Shown: piece by piece, positions 11,166 through 22,074 of the stretch
How the letters are laid out: every line of letters starts with the position of its first letter
Numbering within the stretch: the first letter of the stretch is position 1
Assembly: GCA_014607495.2 (NCBI GenBank)
Contig: CP053161.1
Location: forward strand, 12,409,115-12,473,114
Source: Carposina sasakii
Lineage: Eukaryota; Arthropoda; Insecta; Lepidoptera; Carposinidae
Reading direction: 5' to 3'
Length of the DNA stretch: 64,000 nt
The notes under the pieces: generated by a model
What the model saw: only the letters and a program-made list of their open reading frames with translations
Databases searched by the model: none
Told to the model about the DNA's origin: nothing
Made by a program: the position numbers and the translations under genes

Positions 11166-13975
11166 TTATGTATACCGTAGGTAGGTACCATAGGTAGGTA
11201 TTTTATTTTTTTATTTAGAAGATTTCAATAACTTTGTCGGTGTTGTGTAATTTTCTAATTCCATAGGGTCTCCCTACATTACCTGGCTCAACGAGTCCAG
11301 AGATCGGGCTGGGCGAGACCTTTTCCTTATACTTTAATTAACTGTAAAGACGCATGTGCTTATTGACGTGAATTTTTAACCTTTAGAGCCGATTTTTCGA
11401 ATTGTCAGATAGCTTAACTGGAGAATAAAGTTGACGCTTTCTCTAAACTTGGTCAAGCGAGATAGTGATGGCATCCTTCAGACTATATAAATAGACCATT
11501 AAAAAAATCAGCAGTGGATAAGTGACCCCAAAATGGGGTAAATAGAACTTGAGTATCGTAAAGGATATCCCACAGCCACGTTTATAATATGTATTTTATT
11601 TAACATACATATATATTATAAGTGAATGTAAAGCAGCATTAAGTTTTTGTTGTGCAATAAAAAATCTGATCTTACATTTTCCGGATTTTCCTCAAAATAC
11701 CATACAACTTGGGTAAATAAGAATGTAATTTCAGTGTTGTTGCTACTAAAAAGTAAATACTTGCTGAAAAGGCTAACCACGAATAAGTATTTACCCAACT
11801 GTACTCCACATAGGTTTGTTTCCCATAGAGACTGTAGAGCACCATAGATTCAGCGATACGAATAAATGTAGGTATATTTAAGGTATATTTACTCCCGAAA
11901 TAAAAAATAAACTTATAAAATCCTTTCCCTATCTACTTGTCATGAAACTAAATCCATTTTATCGTGTCCTTATTGTATTTGAACTTTCATTTTATTATTT
12001 TTCGATGTACGTACTTAGGTACTTGATATATGAGAAATTTATTTTATTTATATGTGCTTGATGTAAAAACCGAGTCTATTTATATTGTAGATTGTTATGT
12101 TAGGTACCTACATTTTAAATTAGGCAGGTATACAAACTTACATATTTAGTATGTTTACTAATATTTTAACGTTTTACACGAGTTTATAACTCATGTACTT
12201 ACTGGAGTTTTAGATAAACGTATTAAACGTAACGTATTATGTAAAAGGTTTCCAAGTCCTTATGACCTATGAAGGACGGTATGGGAACGCCTAAAGCACG
12301 TGATTTTTCATCAATCCAGGGCGGGAAAAAAGAGAGAAGAATACAATGGTTGATATTTACGACAAAAACTAGAAAACTAACAATTTTTTTGCATTATTAG
12401 AGGTCTGATTAGTGATTTTTCATAACTAAATCATGAAGACATCGAGCGTTGCACAGGGCGCGAAAGGAGACTATAAAGAGCTCTATTCGCAGAGTTGATC
12501 AACCTTTATTTACAATTCGCGGTCACACTCCATTGAAGACTTCAAGAATTCATCAGAAGCTGCAATTCCACTACATCCAACTGGAAGCCAGCGGAATGTT
12601 TACAGGGTGACCTTGAACACTCACCTAAGTAGACGCACATGGTCTGTGATGGCCGAGCTCTCTTGAGCTTTCGGCCATTTCGGGATTCACGAAGATACCA
12701 TGACACCACACTAACCACGTCTCACGTCACTGTCACTCATATCAGGCTATGCTCGCGGTGGAGCGTCGCGTGCGATCAGCGCTGGCCCCTTTCATTCACT
12801 GACTGCCCGGGACAGCCTCCACACTGCGCAGGCCCGGACATGCGATCTAGGATCCAGCATCCCCCTATCCGCCCCCTCTGTTTTGTATCGGCCACGCATT
12901 TAGCCGGGTTGGGCATCAGAGGTCACAAGGTCGGAGAAACTGATTACTTATATGGTAAACAAGATACCTTAAGACGGATTAGTAAGCCGCCGGGGTATTT
13001 AATTGGAAGGAAAACTGTGCCTGCCGATATGTCACCGAAATCAATTGTTTGGTGAGCTGTGGCATAACAAATCAAGTACATAGGTAATCGATGACATGTA
13101 AATTACAGAAACCAGGGTTTTCAGATAATGTATTAACATCGTTTCGTTGTCGTGACACTTTCGCCAATAGCGATTAGATTTTATCACGTGACTTGACGAA
13201 CGCGCGAAAAATAAAGCATTCTGTAGTAAACGTTTCAATAGTGAACCTATATCGAGAAATAATGTTACGTTGTCTACGAGTAAGTCCCCAGAAACTTGGT
13301 AAATACATAAGCTTTACAGAATCAATGTTATACCTACCTATATACGAGTATAACCAAAGCACTTATAAGTCTTCCGATACTGACAGACTGGTTGAGTGAA
13401 TGACATAATTAAAAACCTATACACTTAAGCGAATCCACCAAGAACCAAACGTAAGAAGCTGAAAAGCATATAGGTGGGTATGTTCCGCGAGGTGAATGGA
13501 TAACCTAGTCAGAGGATTGCAGCCTATCTGCCGGATGCAGGCCGCTTCCAACCGGTCGCAGTGGAGGTCATTGAAGGAGGCCTATGTTCAACAATGCACT
13601 TCCTACTATCACAGCTATACCTAATATCTGAATTATTTATATTCCTTGAAGAGCGTAAGGGGACACTAAGAAAAGATTTACCGAAGTTCCCACGGAAACT
13701 TGAATTAATTCTAAACGCGGGCGAAGTCGTGGGTGTCCGCCAATGTTCCATATTTATCTTCGTTCGTAAATCACATTTTTCATTCGAGCAAATTTTGAAG
13801 TAAATTAAATCGAGTGTACAACCATTGATGGGTGTGTCAGCAAAATCCAGGCGTTCAATTCCGGTCCAATAAACCCATAAGGGCCAGTGATTTATTTTCA
13901 AGTAAGCCGAGAGGTGTTTTATTAGTCTTGCTATTCGCTCCCGGTTTTACGTGATTTATGGCTTGGATATAAATA
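11166..13975. other. Intergenic, with a GC-richer islet at 12640-13050
   Basis: No gene is supported. The islet holds a 138-codon open frame from 12639 whose residues show no family character. It could be an untranslated or promoter sequence, or chance. Confidence 0.35.
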
Positions 13976-14232
13976 TACAGGATGTAACAGAAAGGGTATG
14001 TTAAGCGAAAAGCTATGTAAATAACCCACTATAGAGAACGTAAATTTGAGACTCGAAATCACATGTTTATTTTTCATGATTGTATGAACATTCCTAAGTT
14101 GTTTAGGAATTCTCCATACTATCTGGAAAAATAAACATGTGATTTCGAGTCTGAAATTTTGTGGGTAGGTTCCTTTTAGTGGGATATCTACGTAGCTTCT
14201 CGCTTAACATACCCCTTTTGCTACACCCTGTA
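13976..14232. mobile_element. MITE with TACAGGATG ends, copy 1
   Basis: The left end is TACAGGATGTAACAGAAAGG and the right end is the inverse (CTACACCCTGTA). Long internal inverted arms pair (AACATGTGATTTCGAGTC with GACTCGAAATCACATGTT). The related copy is 56397-56654. The TA ends suggest a TA-inserting transposon family, which is inferred. Confidence 0.75.
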
Positions 14233-14344
14233 TATACGTAGGTATCTAAGCATACTTTTAGCTCAAGCTTTAAGATATTCTTACATTCCGCATTTTTTAA
14301 CACATTATTGTCTTCTATACAACCAACAATTGTTAGTTGGGACA

Positions 14345-14480
14345 TACGAGTATCTGTACTAATATTACGAAGCTGAAAAGTTTGTTTGTTTGAACGCGCT
14401 AATCTCAGGAACTAATAGTCTAATTTGAAAAAATCTTTCAGTGTTAGATAGCACATTTATGGGGGAAGGCTATAATCGTA
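14345..14480 (+). mobile_element. Helitron-like 5' end, truncated
   Basis: CTGTACTAATATTACGAAGC, then GAACGCGCTAATCTCAGGAA and TCAGTGTTAGATAGC, matches the start of the 15263 copy. The rest is missing. Confidence 0.5.
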
Positions 14481-15262
14481 TTTTGTACCTATTGTCCGTC
14501 ATAAAAATTTCTAGCGGTCACGTCGAACTACTCGAAACATCGGCGACCGGGATGACGGTGCTGGGGTGACGGACGTGCAGTGGACACGCGGCTATACTAG
14601 TCTATTTATCGCCACTTCGGCGCCGTCATCTCGTTCTCGGTGACGGATCGGTGACGTTAGCGGTGGACAAACGGCCTTAATGCATCTGAACCGCAATCTC
14701 AGAGAAGATGCAGGGGGATGTCAAGGCAAAACATTTGCAATATGGCGTCTTTTACTGTAGTAAATTAAAAAGTAAAGTCCACAAACAAATGTAGAATCTA
14801 ACAACTAGTGCCCTCATCGGGCCTCATCCAAAGTAACTTAGTACTTACCTACACCCGTAACTTAGTACAATGGGAGTCAAATCAGTTTTTGACGTGAAAC
14901 GTCTTTAAAATCGCGCCGACACATACGGGTACCAGGTTTAAAAACTGGACCGTAACGAAAAGGTCTATATCATCGTACCTTAATAATTAAAAAACTATTG
15001 GTCTTAGAAACAAAAATGTGGTGTAAATATTTCACTTATATAGTCAGCTCGCTGTTATGACATTGAGTTCGTGTCGGGGTCAAGCGGGGCGGCGGGGGAG
15101 GGATACTGCGATAACTGTGCGAAACCGGCGCTCACGCTTGTTTCTATTCAGTGTAACTCGTGACTCCGACTTTATAGCGTGGTGATTCTTTCGTGTGTTT
15201 GTCAAGTTTATTTGAACCGATTGATTTATACAAAAATAAATGTAATTTGGACAGTATTTATA
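14481..15262. other. Intergenic with a GC-richer repeat-like patch
   Basis: The patch at about 14515-14680 (GGATGACGGTGCTGGGGTGA, GCGGTGGACAAACGGCC) looks like an interspersed repeat but no second copy was found in the window. Nothing else was recognised. Confidence 0.3.
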
Positions 15263-15466
15263 TCTATACTAATATTATAAAGCTGAAGAGTTTGTTTGTT
15301 TGTTTGTTTGAACGCGCTAATCTCAGGAACTACTGGTCTGATTTGAAAAATTATTTCAGTGTTAGATAGCCCATTTACCAAGGAAGGCTACAGTCTATAC
15401 AACAACCTGCCCGGCTTCGCACGGGTACAACGCCCCCTCACGCGGACGAAGTCGTGGGCGGCTGCT
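15263..15466 (+). mobile_element. Helitron-like element
   Basis: It starts TCTATACTAATATTATAAAG after an A, as lepidopteran Helitrons do. It contains GAACGCGCTAATCTCAGGAA and ends in the GACGAAGTCGTGGGCGGCTG hairpin-type end. Confidence 0.6.
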
Positions 15467-16135
15467 ATTTAAAATAACCAGAAAGTGACAATAAATATAT
15501 AAACATTTGCTATGTATTTTATGTTTCTATTACGTACCTGTTCTTTTTTTATTAAAATACTTAAAACAGCGTCCATCTTGTTTTCATTTCAATCTTTTAC
15601 TTTAAAAGCGATTTGCTAACATAGACGTTTCACGTTAAAACCAACGGCCGTGTGCCCCGACACAGCCCCACCCGCTTTTTTTTTCTACTTTTATATTTCC
15701 CAAAGATGATTATTAATGTGATGATCACTGATCTCAAATTATAGCTAATTAAGTAAATTTTGTTATGAGGCGGTTGCAATAAAAATTTTGTTAATTTTAG
15801 CTTTTGTATTCTCATTCTTGCTTAGTGACCCCCCATTACCCAATCTTCCCCTACTAATTAATACCCTCTTGTTAAAACTTATGTCAATATAGATAGATAT
15901 GTACCTAAGTACATATTACTAATTACAATGAACCATAGGCCTCTCTTTCCAAAGCCATCATCCTAAAGATTTCGACTCCACGCCTGATGCCAACGTTCCC
16001 TGAGCAGTAGATTTTTGCCCACTGTTTAGTTTAGTTACAGTCGCGAGTTACAAAATCAACCAGGTTGCGAAACCCACAAAGCCTCCGCATCTTAATAACC
16101 TTTGATGGTAAGCCCAGCTTGGTAGGTACCTTCTC

Positions 16136-16262
16136 GTTCAGCCTATTGCAGTCCACTGCTGGACGTAGGCCTTCCCCAGGGCGAGCCACAAGGCTACTAC
16201 CACAGGGGGGTTTTGCCCATAGTCACTACGCTGGGTAGGAGGGTTGATGAGGACTGGTGAGT
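16136..16262 (-). mobile_element. RTE-type LINE 3' end fragment
   Basis: The minus strand reads a remnant ending AYVQQWTAIG, the usual C-terminus of these RTE polymerases (the plus strand has ATTGCAGTCCACTGCTGGAC). Confidence 0.65.
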
Positions 16263-16636
16263 ACCTATTTGGTTGGTGGGGAAGTACACGGTGCAGTACC
16301 GTATAGGTTATTCTGCTATCTTTTTTACATTGCCTAATGATTGGCAACACACCTGCTTGAAATGAAACGTAATAAAAATGTTGCCATAATAAAATAAACT
16401 CCATATATTTAAGCATAACTATCCGATAACAAGTTATTTGTTTTGTTGATAAAAACTGATTTTGTACTATCTACATACCAATTTACGCACTAAATATTCA
16501 TTAAATTTTTATATTATGATCATCGCGCATGCTAATTATATTTATTTTCCAAATATATCCTGGTTTTAATAAACATAAAAAGTAGTTACAATACCTTTAT
16601 ATTGCAACACTGCGCTCGAAATGTCTTTTTTTATCT

Positions 16637-16659
16637 GGTTCTTTGCCGTGTTGTTCACG
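16637..16659 (+). promoter_or_regulatory. Putative 5' untranslated first exon of RpL26 with TOP-like start
   Basis: A pyrimidine-rich stretch (TGTCTTTTTTTATCTGGTTC) leads into CTTTGCCGTGTTGTTCACG, followed by a donor GTATGT at 16660. Ribosomal protein genes commonly start transcription in a pyrimidine tract (5' TOP). The exact start and this exon are inferred from sequence only; the first acceptor, TTTGCAG, ends at 16890. Confidence 0.5.
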
Positions 16660-16904
16660 GTATGTATTTAAATCTATAAAAATCTTAATATTCTTTTAAT
16701 TTATTTATTGAATTTGTACTTGTCCTTTCAATATGTTTATTCTTAAGTTGTATAAAATTAATATTTTCAGTAACAGTACAGTTTGTGTGCGCAAAAATCG
16801 TCGCGGCAATTTGACATCTCTCGAACTCCATGGCATAACCTAATGTTGTTTTACGGGATATTGTATTGAAACATTGTTTTCGGTTTGCAGCTAAAAGAGT
16901 CAGG

Positions 16905-18042
16905 ATGAAGTTCAACAAATTGGTAACCTCTTCAAGGAGGAAGAACAGGAAGCGTCATTTTAGTGCTCCATCACACATCAGACGGGTATTGATGTCCTCT
17001 CCTCTATCAAAGGATTTGAGACAGAAGTTTAATGTAAAATCCATGCCCATTCGTAAAGATGATGAGGTTCAGGTAAATACACCAAGTTTTATTGAAATAT
17101 ACTACTAATAACCTTAACAACGCCACTAACAAAACATAACCTATATTCGATGCGCTTTGGCCATACATGATTCTTTGTATGTTAGCAATGGCATTTTAAA
17201 AACTAAAATGATGAAGAATAAACCATTCACAGACTGTGGACTGTTACTTTTATGGGATTGCTGACCTGAAGGTTTTCTTCAGTGAAGTTTGACTGTAAAA
17301 TGTTGTGTCTGCACCCTGGTTAAAGACTTGGCTCTGATTATTGCTACTTATTCATAAGTCAGTCTTTAAAAGCTCTTGTGTCATAATATTAAGCATTTAT
17401 ACCATTGTTTCAGGTTGTCAGAGGACATTTCAAAGGCCAACAAGTTGGCAAAGTAGTCCAAGTGTACCGTAAAAAGTTTGTTGTCTACATTGAAAGGATC
17501 CAACGTGAAAAGGCTAACGGAGCTAGTGCATATGTTGGAATCCACCCTTCAAAGGTAAATAATCAACTTTTTATATGAAAAACTTATCAAGACTTTCCAA
17601 AACTTCCCTTACATGGAATAGTATAGAAAGATAGATCTTTGTACTATTACTGAGCTAATTTACATGGCTAAACAAAAGCCATAAACCCATTTAACAGAGA
17701 AACTACTTAATATTTCAAGTTAAAACCATTGTGGGATACTTAACATAGGATAACACATTTCCTCCTGCATTAATACTAAACATAAGACTAACACAAAGTA
17801 TTACAGCTTATATCTCTATATTGTATGAATCTTTTGATATCCTTTTATTATAAAAGAAAACCTTTCTCCCCTTCTATGGTTTGTAATAATATTATTCTTT
17901 GCAGTGTGTCATTGTCAAACTAAAGATGAACAAGGATCGCAAGGCCATCTTAGACCGCAGAGCAAAGGGCAGACTAGCAGCCCTTGGCAAGGACAAGGGA
18001 AAATACACTGAGGAAACTGCTGCTGCAGTAGAGACCTCGTGA
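16905..18042 (+). CDS. RpL26: Ribosomal protein L26 (eL/uL24 family), 148 aa, three coding exons
   Basis: Coding exons are 16905-17072, 17414-17554 and 17905-18042; all introns are GT-AG and phase 0. The protein begins [19 protein letters not shown] and has the basic N-terminal arm, then a KOW-type segment across exons 1-2 ([20 protein letters not shown] at the usual turn). It continues with the conserved VYIERI and YVGIHPSK, and a basic C-terminus. RpL26 is a large-subunit protein near the peptide exit tunnel. The 148-residue length agrees with animal homologues (about 145). The start is the first ATG after the acceptor at 16890. Strong start of translation, short introns and a possible intronic snoRNA (17199-17276) are typical of ribosomal protein genes. 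The neighbour PBDC1 is convergent. Confidence 0.97.
17199..17276 (+). ncRNA. Candidate box C/D snoRNA in RpL26 intron
   Basis: The intron 17073-17413 contains a C box ATGATGA at 17208-17214 and D-box choices CTGA at 17261-17264 and 17266-17269. Bases 17199-17204 (AAAACT) can pair with 17271-17276 (GGTTTT) as a terminal stem including one G-T pair. The 78-nt length and the ribosomal protein host intron fit a C/D snoRNA. No clear C'/D' pair or rRNA target was identified. Confidence 0.4.
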
Positions 18043-18061
18043 ACACATAGATTTTAAGTTC

Positions 18062-18067
18062 AATAAA
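18062..18067 (+). terminator. RpL26 polyadenylation signal
   Basis: AATAAA lies 20 bases after the stop codon, giving a very short 3' untranslated region as usual for ribosomal protein genes. Confidence 0.8.
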
Positions 18068-18278
18068 AAAAGTAAAAGCCCTTTATCTGGTTTTATTTTT
18101 CTGACACATAGAGCTACATTTCTATTTGGATTCTAAGGTCAAAATTGAGATAAATACTTTCAATTCTCTACATAATGTCTTCTGCAGTACAATATGACTA
18201 CTTTGTATACTTATAAAGATCCTAAGCTCCAGCCGTTGAGTGTTTTGCTTGAAAGAAAACATCAGGAGAGATTTAGAC

Positions 18279-18308
18279 TATATGTGTTGAACAATTTCAA
18301 CACATATA
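18279..18308. repeat. Perfect 13-bp hairpin
   Basis: TATATGTGTTGAA and its exact reverse complement flank a 4-base loop (CAAT), about 210 bases downstream of the RpL26 poly(A) signal. Function unknown. Confidence 0.6.
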
Positions 18309-18891
18309 AGTTGCTGTCCTATGGTGTAGAAGTAGCCCTCCCAGGCTAAAATAACTAGAAAATACTACCTTTTTGGGGCCTCAGAATAATGCATTATTCA
18401 TAATTTTAGAATGTAAGTAATGCATTGCAATTTAGAATTGAAATACATTTTAGGGTCAATATAGATTTACTTTAAATTTGTAGAAGTGGTCAAATACTCT
18501 TTAAGATTAATTTTATCCTGGGTTCTAGTGAGGTAATCTATGGTTCTAGTACATGGTAGGTATGCAATATAAATCTGAATAAAAACAAGTACATATGTTA
18601 TAAACTTTATTATTAAATGCTTGCATAAGTGAGCACCCAATATTTTTTCTTAAAAATTATAATAAAACTAGACGCATACAGTCCATCACTTAAATATTTT
18701 AGTTTAGGCTTCTATACAATTAGTGATGTAACAGTTTGATCTATGAAGTCAATCCAAAGTTGAGCTCAAAACCTGATTTGAAGTAAATCACAATCATTTT
18801 GATATGGGTAAAAATCAAGATTGTTACATCTCTATATACAATAATGGCAGGTTACACAAATCTTATATTACTAGAGATTAGTAGCAGATTA

Positions 18892-19342
18892 TACAGGGTC
18901 ATTTTTGGTTGTCAATGTTCCCGAAAACTATGGAATCTCCTCATCATCACGATCATTTTTCTCCATGGAAGCATACCTGGGAAGTGTCTGGTTTCCAAAA
19001 TATTAGGGTCCAAAGTTGAGTAAATAGACTGCGTTTTTCTGCATAAATGCACATTGACGCGCGTAGCAAGATTTTTTCACGAAAAATAATTAATATCTGT
19101 CTATGAAAAAACTAGCATAAACACTGGACAAATTTCGCCCGATTAAGTAATTTTTTAAAAAATTTACATAGTTTCCCAGCATTTTTCATCAGGCATAACA
19201 CTTACTTTATTTGATGTATAGAGTATGTAGAATTTCAAAGAAAATATGTAATAACCATAGAACTAATTAAATAAATAGCTTTATTATTATTATTATAGAG
19301 TACATACCCTTCGTTAATGGTATCGACGAAAAAACACCTGTA
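18892..19342. mobile_element. MITE with TACAGGGTC end (pair with 57706-58085)
   Basis: The left part (TTGGTTGTCAATGTTCCCG, ACGATCATTTTTCTCCATGG, GTCCAAAGTTGAG) occurs inverted at the right side of 57706-58085. The right part (CATACCCTTCGTTA, ending CACCTGTA) occurs at the left of that copy. So both are the same element in opposite orientation. Confidence 0.75.
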
Positions 19343-19644
19343 TACTTGTAAGTGTATGTATATATAGTTTTAAAAAACTTATGTGTATTTCTGGATCACT
19401 GCTCCATATAATTAAATCTATGTCTACATGTTATTATGAGGAAAAGACAAGTAGGGCACATGCCATTTTAATGCTGAGTTAATATTCCTACAGCTTTTTA
19501 AACATTGCCACCTCCTTTTTATCAATCCTGCCTTCATGAGTGTGCTAATCAGATATTCAAGAGAAAAGACTATACTTGTAACCGACATCTAGGTCTATCT
19601 TTGAATGTGGCTTTCTACTACCAATCTTATATTTGCCTAGATAA

Positions 19645-20660
19645 CTACATAGCAGCAACTTGTGTTTTGTGTTTCTCTTCCATGATGGCCTTTGAGATGC
19701 ATTTGTGTCTTTTCTTTACTTCATTATTCAAATTTTCTCGGTTTCTGGCAATTTCAATAGCATAGAACTGTACTCTAGCCACAAGCATTGTGTTCTCCTC
19801 TGAGTAGTCACCTTTAGTGTCTGCCCTCATAAGGGTGCCAAAGCTGTAATCTTCAACAATGTTTTTGAATTTCTCACAAAATACTCTCCATTTGGCTTTA
19901 TTTGTGTTATTCTTTATCACATTTTCATTAATGTAAGACACATCTAAGTCTGGAAAATCTTGTCTGAAAACAGTGTAAATAAGATCATCATGTGGTGTTA
20001 ACCGGAGCCACTTTGTGTCTACAGAACAGAGAACCTGAAAGAAAAAAAAAATTGTAATTAATTTGAATTGTAGGTACCTATCTATACATATAATAAAAAT
20101 CGCTGTCTGTACATGGAAGATATATAAGGAAAAATATTATAGAATACCTTTATCCACGCAATAGTAACCAAAACAATGATTTTAGGAATTTTTGTCTGTT
20201 TGTCTGTGCGTTTGTGCACGCTAATCTCAGAAACGGCTGAACCAATTTCGATGCAGTTTTCAGGAATATATTGTGACAGGTCCCACAACATATTTTTATC
20301 CCGGATAATTTTGATACTTTGTTTTTTTTCTGTAGTCCACGCGGACGGAGTCGCGGACGTCCACTAGTCATAGAATAAATTCGGAAAATGTACTTATATA
20401 TGTATTGTATGATAGGAATGGATAGGATGCACAATTATGCACTATGCACTTACATTAAAGTATATATCACTATGCTCCATAGCTTTAGCGGCCCACAGGT
20501 GTTCCAAAGTCTCATCGTTGCCGAATTCTTCAGCTGGTCTGGTCAAAACATCCTAAAATAAAATTGGTTTCTTTAGCGGAAGTTGAGGTTATTTCAATTA
20601 GCCCCAGCAGCAGTCTGTATTTCCTACACAAGACGATTACAGGTGTTGATGACTTACCAT
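19645..20660 (-). CDS. PBDC1: PBDC1-like protein (polysaccharide biosynthesis domain-containing 1), 163 aa
   Basis: The coding exons on the minus strand are 20660-20658, 20552-20454 and 20034-19645; introns are GT-AG and phase 0. Exon 2 reads DVLTRPAEEFGND and AAKAMEHSDIYFN. Exon 3 carries the family core, including KWRVFCEKFKNIVED, YSFGTL, YSEENT and VQFYAIEIARNRE, which agree with human PBDC1 (formerly CXorf26). The biochemical role of this small conserved protein is poorly known. The first coding exon is unusual: only the ATG, at 20658-20660, followed at once by donor GTAAGTC; this gives M-DVLTRPAEEF. The alternative ATG at about 21084 (MGGNNDG) does not splice in phase. The RpL26 gene converges on it. 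A Helitron-like element fills most of intron 2. Confidence 0.88.
20081..20367 (+). mobile_element. Helitron-like element in PBDC1 intron 2
   Basis: It starts TCTATACATATAATAAAAAT after an A and ends GCGGACGTCCACTAG before a T, the 5' TC, 3' CTAG and A/T insertion flanks of Helitrons. A palindromic GTCCACGCGGACGGAG precedes the end. The same family in reverse is at 63590-63883. Confidence 0.75.
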
Positions 20661-21841
20661 GTCTGGTAAATAATTAGATCACAAATTATAGCCGTGTTGA
20701 CTTAAAATATCTCTCAATTACGTAGGTACCTACTTAAAAAAAACGTAATTTTGATCAGTACACACAAATTTTAGTGCAACAGCCCTTTCTACGGCAAAAG
20801 CTAATCAAAATTATTCAACATCAACCAGTGAATGAATGGCTGAATGATTCACAATAGAATGAATGAAGACAAAAAGAATATGACAGACAGATTCGAAATG
20901 TTGCCAGTTTTAATAAATAAATTTGATAATAAAATAATAAATTAGGTAGGTACCTACTAAAGCATTGGATTGGCGGGAAATCCCGGATAAGAGCAAAAGT
21001 TTTTTTTATTGTATGATTCTGAGATTCAGATTTTTTACACTCGTTATCGAGGTCTAACTTTCCATCATTATTGCCACCCATCACAGATTTAGAACCAAAT
21101 CTTTATACTAAAGACTGCAGCCTGCATGGACATAATTGCCTTTTCCTTACCTTTAGGTAAAAATAAAAAAATAATTTGAAAATATTAACTCTGTATTAAA
21201 TCCTATGAATAAATCGACCTCATTGAAAACTCCGATTATGACAAATTGGGATCTATGGTTGGAATTTAGATCAAGTTATTTTGGGAACTAATTATTTGAG
21301 CTGTTATTCAAATATTCAAAAAATTGTAAAAATATATAGGCAGTTATTCATTTTATCTCAGGTTGTCTTTATGCGGCAGTAAAACAAAGAATAAATAATT
21401 ATAAAATGTAAAAAAGATAAAGTGAAATTTCCTACACTTACCTATGTATGTTGAGATGGATGTAGTTTAATATCATTTTAAAATACCCAAACAAAACAAC
21501 CCCACCTACCAGTGAAGGACCCTGCTACATAACATAACATACTGGGCTGTAAGTGCCAAATCAACATAGCTATAATAACTGGACAAAATAAGTTTATTTT
21601 TATATAGATAGATACTTCGCGAGTAAAATGGACGCTGGAAGGAGAATGAAAAAGACTTATTTTTCGAGTCCAGTCCTAAATATGCAAAGAAGTATTTTTT
21701 AGAAAACTGGACAATTATACCTACTAAAATTCTGTTGCCGTCTATCCGTGCATCTGTTACACGGTGGTTATACACAACACTGTGTCCCATGAACCGTTAT
21801 AGCTGTTTGAATAATTATAATAATAATAATAATATTCACAC
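20661..21841. other. PBDC1 upstream region, no further gene
   Basis: Probably the PBDC1 5' untranslated region and promoter. The short frames here (for example from 21084 and 21790 on the minus strand) show no family character. Confidence 0.4.
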
Positions 21842-22062
21842 ACTACACAACACATTAACCTAGTCCCACACTAAGATCCCTAAGGTCTTGTGTCGTGGGT
21901 ACTAAGTAACGGTATATAAATACATAGATAAGTATAGAAACATCCATGACTCAGAAACAAACATCAATATTCATCATATCAATGTTTGCACCTACCGGGA
22001 TTCGAACCCAGGACCTATGGCGTCGTAGGCAGGGTCACTACCTACTAGACCAATCGGCTGTC
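21842..22062 (-). mobile_element. tRNA-derived SINE, family A
   Basis: This is the reverse complement of the 2629-2877 repeat, with GGGATTCGAACCCAGGACC as the reversed B-box region. Confidence 0.75.
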
Positions 22063-22074
22063 AATAAGAACAAC

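Noticed and set aside
20821..21084. An alternative first exon of PBDC1 starting at MGGNNDG
   Set aside because: No donor in the right phase joins it to the exon at 20552, whereas ATG at 20658 with GTAAGTC joins exactly.
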